From contig CAVQSZ010000021.1 of NCBI GenBank assembly GCA_963716115.1, positions 124,001 to 188,000 on the forward strand: a stretch of DNA of 64,000 nt. Reading direction: 5' to 3'. Origin of the DNA: AP-15 sp963716115 (GTDB lineage: Bacteria > Pseudomonadota > Alphaproteobacteria > ATCC43930 > CGMCC-115725). The position numbers were made by a program, and so were the translations under genes. This document shows, one piece after another, positions 59,305 through 64,000 of this stretch; the first letter of the stretch is position 1, and each line of letters opens with the position of its first letter. Below the pieces are notes generated by a model. It was not told where the DNA came from. It searched no databases and worked only from the letters and a program-made list of their open reading frames with translations.

Positions 59305-60033
59305 ATGAGCCGCGGCCCCGGCAAGCTGCAATTGGCGGTCATGGAGCGCCTCGGTGTCTCCGCCAAGACTCTCGATCAGCTCGCAACGCTCGTTTTCGGC
59401 GTCTCGGCCAGCACCCTGCGGCCGGCCCGAAAGAGCAGTCTGCGCCGCGCCTTGCGCGGCCTGGCGCGGCGCGGCCTGGTGCGGCCGACGACCGACCCCT
59501 CTGACCCCTATCGCCGCCGCCGATGGCGCTTGGCGCCGTCCGAGCCCGAACGACAGGCGGAACAGGCGCAGGTGCGCCGCGGCGCGAGACGGCGGCAGGC
59601 GCAGGAGCGGGTGCTCCGCGAGCATATCCGCAGCATCGCCGCCACCGCTCGAGCCGAGGCCGAAGAGCGGGCAGCGCGATGCAGTTGGTGCGGCCTCCCG
59701 CGAACGCCCGAAGGCCATGACGGCTGCCTCGGACATCTACCCGGCGCAGCCGCTGCCTGCTGCGGCCATGGCGGCGATTTCGGGTATGTCATGTTCGAGG
59801 GCGGGCTGACGATCCGAGGCTGGTTCGATCATGTCGCTCATCGCCTCGGCGGCTCGCCGCGCGGCGCCCCGCGAAGGGCGATCGAGGGCTACCTGACCCC
59901 GCTGCCGATCGGCGGGGCGCCGCGCGCCGCCGATGTTCAAGTCGCCGACCCTGAATCCGCGCCTCAGCCGGCGCCCGGCGCGCCCGGCGTCGGCGCCGGG
60001 GCGCTGCCCCCACGGGTCGAGCCCGTGGGCTGA
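59305..60033 (+). CDS. Winged-helix plus Cys-cluster phage-like protein
   Basis: A protein of 242 residues from ATG 59305 with a strong GGAGG. Residues 1-65 look like a winged helix (LQLAVMERLGVSAKTLDQLA, SLRRALRGLARRGLVRPTTD). A long Arg/Gln/Glu helix follows. Then a Cys/His cluster (CSWCGLPRTPEGHDGCLGH, CCGHGGDF) suggests zinc binding. It finishes with YVMFEGGLTIRGW and a Pro-rich tail. The end overlaps the opposing gene by 70 bases. It may regulate transcription in the element. Confidence 0.6.
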   Translation: MSRGPGKLQLAVMERLGVSAKTLDQLATLVFGVSASTLRPARKSSLRRALRGLARRGLVRPTTDPSDPYRRRRWRLAPSEPERQAEQAQVRRGARRRQAQERVLREHIRSIAATARAEAEERAARCSWCGLPRTPEGHDGCLGHLPGAAAACCGHGGDFGYVMFEGGLTIRGWFDHVAHRLGGSPRGAPRRAIEGYLTPLPIGGAPRAADVQVADPESAPQPAPGAPGVGAGALPPRVEPVG

Positions 60034-60854
60034 AGGCCCACGCCGGCCTCGGCCTCGTGGAGCCCGCGCATTTCGGCGACGGCGGCGGCGTGCTCCGGGT
60101 GGCGGCGGTCGAGGTAGCGGGCCGAGAAATCCTTGTCGGCGAGCCGCGCGGCGATCCGGTCGCGCGGGCTCGGACCGGGCTGCGGCGCGCCGGGTCCGGC
60201 TGCGGCGCGCCCGAGCTCGGCGTGCAGCGCGTCCGAGATCCGCTGGCGCTCGATCCCGTGCTGCGGGGTCGCGCGGAGCTGGTCGGTCAGCTCGGCGGCC
60301 CGCGGCGACAGGCCGCCGTCCTCGCTATTGACGCGCTCGCGCACGGTCGCGGTCCCGGCGGCGGTCCGGTGCAGCGCGGTCATCTCCGCGACGGCCGCCG
60401 CGTGACCTGGCGCAGCCTTGTCGAGATAGGCGCGGATCGCGCCGGGGTCGCTCTCGATGTGGCGGATCATCGCGTGCGCCTCGCCGGGCTCGAGCTGCGC
60501 CGGGTCGACCCGCCGCGCCTGGCCGGTGGCGAAGGCGGTCATCTCAGGCGACAAGGGCTCGCTCCACGGGGCCGGCTTGCCGTCCGCCTGCTGCGGATGG
60601 TCGCTCGCGAAATACCGGGTCAGCTCGCCCAACGCCCGCGCCCTGGCATGGTCCGGGTGGCCGCGGTCCTCGTAGGCCTTGCGGATCGCCGGCGAGCCCA
60701 TCCCCCAGTTGCGCAGCGCCGCGGCGTCCTCGCGGGTCAGCCCGTCGCCGTACTCGAGCTTGACCGCCGGGACCGGCCGGCCGGCGGCGCGCTCGGCCGC
60801 GATCCAGTCTCCGATGGCGCGGATCAGCAGCGCCGCCTGCGCCCGGCCGATCAT
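59964..60854 (-). CDS. Phage-like protein with internal repeats
   Basis: A helical protein of 296 residues. It contains at least three related units: AYEDRGHPDHARARALGELT, AYLDKAAPGHAAAVAEMTAL and RYLDRRHPEHAAAVAEMRGL. Each has a pattern Y-x-D-(3-4)-P-x-H-A-x-A. No known family is recognised; repeats of this kind may bind a partner in a rod-like array. ATGA overlap with the upstream gene shows operon structure. The Pro/Gly-rich C-terminus overlaps the opposing gene. Confidence 0.55.
   Translation of the reverse strand: MIGRAQAALLIRAIGDWIAAERAAGRPVPAVKLEYGDGLTREDAAALRNWGMGSPAIRKAYEDRGHPDHARARALGELTRYFASDHPQQADGKPAPWSEPLSPEMTAFATGQARRVDPAQLEPGEAHAMIRHIESDPGAIRAYLDKAAPGHAAAVAEMTALHRTAAGTATVRERVNSEDGGLSPRAAELTDQLRATPQHGIERQRISDALHAELGRAAAGPGAPQPGPSPRDRIAARLADKDFSARYLDRRHPEHAAAVAEMRGLHEAEAGVGLQPTGSTRGGSAPAPTPGAPGAG
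60006..60042. repeat. Hairpin repeat inside overlapping gene ends
   Basis: CCCACGGGTCGAGCCCGTGG and GCTGAAGGCCCACG contain CCACGGGTCGAGCCCGTGG and the overlapping GTGGGCTGAAGGCCCAC. The latter is the same core as in the repeat at 6105-6225. Confidence 0.6.
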
Positions 60855-61183
60855 GGCGTCCTCACCACCGCGCTCACCGGCCCCTCGTCCTTCGGCGGCG
60901 GGTCGACGACAAGCCAGGCGGCGTTGGTCGGGTCGATCGACGTCACCCGGAAATAGCCGTTGTTGAGCGAAGTGCCTTCGGACAGCACCGGATCGCCCGG
61001 CACAAAGGCGGCGAATGCGCCGTTGAAGGCGCTGATCCGGGCGTTGGCCCCGGTGTAGGTCATCGTCGAGGCCAGCCGCTTGCTCATGCCGAGGTCGCGG
61101 GTATAGCTGCGGGTCTGGCTTCCCTGGTCGGCGCGGGTCGTCTGGCGGCTCTGCTTGGTGCGGGTGCCGAGCGAGGCGGGCAT
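60851..61183 (-). CDS. Small phage-structural-like protein
   Basis: A protein of 110 residues from ATG 61183, with AGGAGGTGA just upstream. It has a basic N-terminus (GTRTKQSRQTTRADQGSQTR) and a beta-rich part (FVPGDPVLSEGTSLNNGYFR, VTSIDPTNAAWLVVDPPPK). The second half reads like a phage head-fibre or stabilisation protein, but this is only a resemblance. It is coupled by ATGA to the repeat-containing gene. Confidence 0.55.
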   Translation of the reverse strand: MPASLGTRTKQSRQTTRADQGSQTRSYTRDLGMSKRLASTMTYTGANARISAFNGAFAAFVPGDPVLSEGTSLNNGYFRVTSIDPTNAAWLVVDPPPKDEGPVSAVVRTP

Positions 61184-61187
61184 GGGG

Positions 61188-61367
61188 TCACCTCCTGGTG
61201 GGCTCGCGGCGTTGGTGCTCGCCGCACCAATCGCCGAGCCGGCGATCGACATAGGCCGGATGGGGGCGGCATTCGCCTTCGGGGATCATCGCGCCGGCGG
61301 CCTGCGCCCGGCGCAGCGCCTGCGGGTCGATCATGCGATAACGATAATTGCGACAATTCGCGCACAT
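61188..61367 (-). CDS. Small zinc-ribbon-like protein
   Basis: A frame of 59 residues: MCANCRNYRYRMIDPQALRR, AQAAGAMIPEGECRPHPAYV and DRRLGDWCGEHQRREPTRR. Four Cys (C2, C5, C33, C48) with His near the last two fit a compact zinc knuckle. The stop TGA is part of the next gene's ribosome site. It may instead be the 3' part of the frame at 61668, joined by one extra base as in other broken genes. Confidence 0.55.
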   Translation of the reverse strand: MCANCRNYRYRMIDPQALRRAQAAGAMIPEGECRPHPAYVDRRLGDWCGEHQRREPTRR

Positions 61368-61668
61368 GTCCGGACTCGGGCTCGGCCGCCGGCTCGGTCG
61401 CGTCGCGCTCGGCGCTCACCGGAATCGCCCCCCGTTCGCCCCTCGCGAAAGCGGGGGCGGAGGCGCTGGGAGCGTCGTAGAGCGCGATCCCGCCGCGGTC
61501 GGCCTGTGGGTCGGAAAAATCCGACTCGGCCATCCAGCGCCCGGCTGTGCGGGCGGCATCGCCCGCGAGATCGAGCATTCGCCGCACCGCGGCCATCCCG
61601 TGCCGTTGCACCGCGACGGCGAAGAGCGGCCGCCACGGGTCACAAGCCGGCTCGCGCGCGGAAATCAC
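61368..61668 (-). CDS. Uncertain frame upstream of the zinc-ribbon gene
   Basis: From GTG 61668: ISAREPACDPWRPLFAVAVQ, RHGMAAVRRMLDLAGDAART and AGRWMAESDFSDPQADRG. The first 70 residues look coding. The frame itself stays open to 61084, across two other genes, which is unlikely; a single extra base would join it to the zinc-ribbon frame and give one protein of about 160 residues. A 26-codon hydrophobic frame (TTG 61745 to TGA 61665) lies just upstream with coupled stop/start codons. Confidence 0.4.
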
Positions 61669-61741
61669 GGCGCCAGCGCCACCGCGAGCCCGGCCGGCAG
61701 CGCCAGCCAGCCGCCGCGCCAGGCGGTGACGACGTGGCCGC

Positions 61742-62011
61742 TCAACGTCGCCACGAGCGCGCCGCGCCCGCCGCCTCGGCCTCGGTCGCGAACGCCTGAT
61801 TCCCGGCGATCAGGGTCCACAACCCGTCCTGCAGCGGGACGACGATCGCCGGCGGGTGCTCCGTTGCGGCGCTCCCGGCAGGCTTCGGCCGCCTCGCGAG
61901 TGGTGAAGATCGCCGCATCGATATCCAGTACCTCCCCGAAGAACTGCTGCCAGGCCCCAATGCGCGCGCGCCCCGGTCCAGCTCGATTTCGAGCTGTAGG
62001 TAGTTGTTCAT
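61742..62011 (-). CDS. Small phage-like protein, probably frameshifted twice
   Basis: From ATG 62011, MNNYLQLEIELDRGA; the ATG overlaps the upstream stop as ATGA. The middle makes better sense in another frame (WQQFFGEVLDIDAAIFTTRE then AAEACRER), and the end returns to the first frame (PAIVVPLQDGLWTLIAGNQA, FATEAEAAGAARSWRR). Inserted bases in the GCGCGCGC run near 61965 and near 61880 would explain both changes. About 90 residues, no family. Confidence 0.4.
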   Translation of the reverse strand: MNNYLQLEIELDRGARALGPGSSSSGRYWISMRRSSPLARRPKPAGSAATEHPPAIVVPLQDGLWTLIAGNQAFATEAEAAGAARSWRR

Positions 62012-62565
62012 TCGCGTCCGGGTGGCTTGCCTCGCGTCGATGACGAAGTGCGGCCGCATCGCATTGCGGATTTGTGCCGGCCAGGGTCGAGCGGCCAGCG
62101 CTTTATTTGGTCGAGTGGGTGATCGCGGCCGCCTCCTCGGCGTGAGCCCGCGGATGACGCGGATCCGTGCGGCCGAGCACCGCGCTCGTCCTCGTCGAAG
62201 CGCGCGCGCCTCGTCGTGGATCGCTGATGCAGCTCGGCGAGCCGCCGGCGGCCGGCGGTCGCCGCCTCGTCGAGCTCGAGCTGGGCGCTCGCCGCGATCT
62301 CGCTGCGCAGCCGGCCCTCGGCCTGGCGCAGATCGGCGAGCCGGCGGCGGATCGCCGTGGCCTCGGCGTCGATCGCGGTCACCCGCGCCTCGGCCTCGGG
62401 GTCGCCGCCGAGCTTGGCGACGATCAGCGAGGACCGCTCGGCCTCCAGCCGCGCCATGTCGCGCGCCAGCTCGGCGATCTCGGTCGTCACCTCGGCGAGC
62501 TGGTCGTCGGGCGCTGCCGCCCGCAACGGGGCGGTCAGCCTACGCAGCATCTCGGCTCCGAGCAT
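62008..62565 (-). CDS. Coiled-coil phage-like protein
   Basis: From ATG 62565. Residues 15-110 are a strong coiled coil (LAEVTTEIAELARDMARLEA, EATAIRRRLADLRQAEGRLR, SEIAASAQLELDEAATAGRR), of the kind seen in phage scaffold or tail-assembly proteins. After about residue 120 the reading becomes Arg/Gly/Ser-rich and less convincing, so the true C-terminus may be in another frame. A 19-codon frame with a good ribosome site directly precedes it. Confidence 0.5.
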   Translation of the reverse strand: MLGAEMLRRLTAPLRAAAPDDQLAEVTTEIAELARDMARLEAERSSLIVAKLGGDPEAEARVTAIDAEATAIRRRLADLRQAEGRLRSEIAASAQLELDEAATAGRRRLAELHQRSTTRRARFDEDERGARPHGSASSAGSRRGGGRDHPLDQIKRWPLDPGRHKSAMRCGRTSSSTRGKPPGRE

Positions 62566-62624
62566 CACCAGCCCCCCAACGTGTCGGCGCTGGCGTGCGC
62601 CAGGACCTCGATCGATATCCGCAT
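62565..62624 (-). CDS. 19-codon leader or misread N-terminus
   Basis: ATG 62624 with GGGGAGGAG upstream reads MRISIEVLAHASADTLGGW and stops at TGA, which overlaps the next ATG as TGATG. It runs through six Gs. A changed G count there would fuse it to the coiled-coil protein as its N-terminus. Otherwise it is a coupling leader peptide. Confidence 0.4.
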   Translation of the reverse strand: MRISIEVLAHASADTLGGW

Positions 62625-62645
62625 CGTGCTCTCCTCCCCTCTTTC

Positions 62646-63311
62646 TCACGCGGCGGCGGACGGCCCCCGCTTTCGCGAGGGCAGGCAAGGCAGCGCCGGC
62701 GAGCGGCGGGGATCGCCGGACAGCAGCTCGCCGATATCGGCAGGGGTGACCGCGCCGGCCGCGACCACAAACCGGTCGATCACAATGCGCAGCGCCTCGG
62801 CGCCGGCGATCTCGCGCCGATCGAGACGCTGCGCGATCCGGGCGATCTCGCCTTCGAGGTTCTTGACGACCTGCAGCTGCGTGAGCCGGCGGGCGTCCGA
62901 GGCGCCGGTCAACTGCACTTCGATCTTTTGCCGCAGCCGCATCGTCGCGACCAAAGCCAGGCGCGCCGGATCGATCGTCAGGCGGTCGAAGGACCAGCGC
63001 GCCGGGATCTCGACGAGCTGGTCGTGCCGCACACCGCGCGCCGCGCACGCTTCGACCTGCGCCATCAGCGCGACCAGGCCCTCGGCGTCGAGGGCAAAGC
63101 CGGGCGCGTCCTGCCGGCGGAACGCGCCCGCGAGGGCGCCGGCGAGCGCGATCAGCGCGCTCTCCTGGCGTTGGACCGCGCGGTCCCCCTTTTGCCGCGG
63201 CCGCCGGCGCTTCCCGACCAGCACCGCGAGCGATCCCGCGATCCCGTTCATCGCCGCCAGCGCGTCGAGCCGGTTTCCTTCGGGTCCGAGTCGCCAGGGT
63301 TCCTGATCCAT
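62646..63311 (-). CDS. Hypothetical protein of the island
   Basis: A protein of 221 residues from ATG 63311, MDQEPWRLGPEGNRLDALAA. It is largely helical with a basic segment (GKRRRPRQKGDRAVQRQESA) and RLTIDPARLALVATMRLRQK. The end, CLPSRKRGPSAAA, is encoded by a CCCCCGCTTTCGCGAGGG palindrome also found at 56.5 and 61.4 kb. I do not recognise a family. It follows the edge gene by 11 bases. Confidence 0.5.
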   Translation of the reverse strand: MDQEPWRLGPEGNRLDALAAMNGIAGSLAVLVGKRRRPRQKGDRAVQRQESALIALAGALAGAFRRQDAPGFALDAEGLVALMAQVEACAARGVRHDQLVEIPARWSFDRLTIDPARLALVATMRLRQKIEVQLTGASDARRLTQLQVVKNLEGEIARIAQRLDRREIAGAEALRIVIDRFVVAAGAVTPADIGELLSGDPRRSPALPCLPSRKRGPSAAA

Positions 63312-63322
63312 GTGGCTTTCGA

Positions 63323-64000
63323 TTATGGGGTGTCGTCGATCCCGGATTTTTGGTTTTTCTCGGGAATTGACCAGTCCGACGGAATGGGGGTGCGGCGAGC
63401 CTCGATGTTTTTCTGCTTTGCGGACATGCCCGGCGGGGCCGTCGCCGCGGCGTCCAGCACCAGCTCCACCGTCAGCCACGCCGCGTCGCGCTGATTGCAG
63501 CCGTGCGCGATCTGGCCTTTGAGATGCTCCTCCGCAGTCGGCCACCCACGTTCATAGAACCGCTGTTTTTGCGGTTGGATGAGCCGCCGCCGTCCGGGCG
63601 GCGGCGGCTCCACGGGCCGCTGTCCCAGCTCGCGCATCCGGTCGTGCGCCGCCCTCACGGATTGGTGGGGCTGGCGAGCCCGAACCGCAAGCAGATGCCC
63701 GTCGCAATCGATATCCTCGCGATACCGGAGCAGCGCCGACGGACTGCGGTCGACGCCGCGCCGCTTCAGCTCGGCGGCGATCTCCTCGGCCGCCCGGTCG
63801 AGCCATCCGCCCCCGGCATCGCCGAGCGGCGGCCCCGCGAAGAACCACACCGACACCGCCACCACTTCGGCGACGCGGCAGAGCAGCGCCGTGTTGCGGC
63901 GGTCCAGGTTCTCCATCAGCCATTCGAGGGGCAGCCGCGTTTCGAGCGGCGCCTGAGCATGCTGCACCACTCGCATGACGGCCCCTACCGCGCCCTTCAT
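63323..64000 (-). CDS. Hypothetical protein at the window edge
   Basis: A frame of 225 residues whose ATG is exactly the last codon of the window, so the gene may begin farther upstream. It contains TALLCRVAEVVAVSVWFFAG and a Pro/Arg linker PVEPPPPGRRRLIQPQKQRF, then ERGWPTAEEHLKGQIAHGCN. The C-terminal end (MSAKQKNIEARRTPIPSDWS) is charged. No family is recognised. It heads the leftward run of small genes of the island. Confidence 0.45.
   Translation of the reverse strand: MKGAVGAVMRVVQHAQAPLETRLPLEWLMENLDRRNTALLCRVAEVVAVSVWFFAGPPLGDAGGGWLDRAAEEIAAELKRRGVDRSPSALLRYREDIDCDGHLLAVRARQPHQSVRAAHDRMRELGQRPVEPPPPGRRRLIQPQKQRFYERGWPTAEEHLKGQIAHGCNQRDAAWLTVELVLDAAATAPPGMSAKQKNIEARRTPIPSDWSIPEKNQKSGIDDTP

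Overview
This is a very GC-rich stretch of bacterial chromosome. Its gene content points to an aerobic, hopanoid-making alphaproteobacterium, possibly Rhodospirillales-like; no genus can be named from the sequence. The clues are the hpnACDEFG cluster, cytochrome c maturation with separate CcmH and CcmI, an AapM/AapP-type amino-acid transporter, CtaA, DUF29 and DUF559 genes with REP elements, and BrnT.

Layout. 1-1.4 kb: edge of a mobile element (serine recombinase, coiled-coil membrane protein) and a solitary AbrB-type antitoxin. 1.46-5.0 kb: ccmF-ccmH-ccmI. 5.0-12.0 kb: hopanoid operon hpnA, hpnC, hpnD, hpnE, shc, hpnG, mostly with 4-base start/stop overlaps. 12-22.7 kb: mixed metabolism and envelope genes (AI-2E-type permease, OmpA lipoprotein, SMP-30 protein, class III CoA-transferase, GH1 glycosidase, three DsrE-family proteins, a sorbosone-dehydrogenase-like protein, a D-aminoacylase-like amidohydrolase). 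23-25.9 kb: a less GC-rich type II restriction-modification pair. 25.9-31.0 kb: a four-gene leftward operon with a Tat-exported NosZ/thiocyanate-dehydrogenase-like beta-propeller, an FtsX-type permease, an ABC ATPase fused to an extracytoplasmic domain, and a J-like membrane protein. This is my best candidate for an undescribed system. 31-37.8 kb: amino-acid ABC genes, heme A synthase, DUF1080 and methylmalonyl-CoA mutase. 37.9-40 kb: small accessory genes, a BrnT toxin-antitoxin pair and a decayed mutase fragment. 40-52.8 kb: TauD, ceramidase, glycosyltransferases, nucleoside phosphorylase, LLM-class oxidoreductase, three DUF559 copies separated by REPs, pbpC, map and a CinA-like gene. 52.8-64 kb: tRNA-Leu(UAA) followed by an integrative element with GCCGTCC repeats, a primase/helicase, AlpA-type regulator, tyrosine integrase, an RHH-DUF29 pair and a run of small phage-like genes to the window edge.

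Two cautions. At least twelve breaks in otherwise well-conserved genes are all of the same kind, one extra base, usually in a C or G run. I read them as insertion errors in the consensus rather than pseudogenes, and I annotate those genes across the break. Several starts are GTG or TTG chosen because they overlap the upstream stop codon (GTGA, TTGA). Function calls rest on recalled family motifs; no database search was possible.
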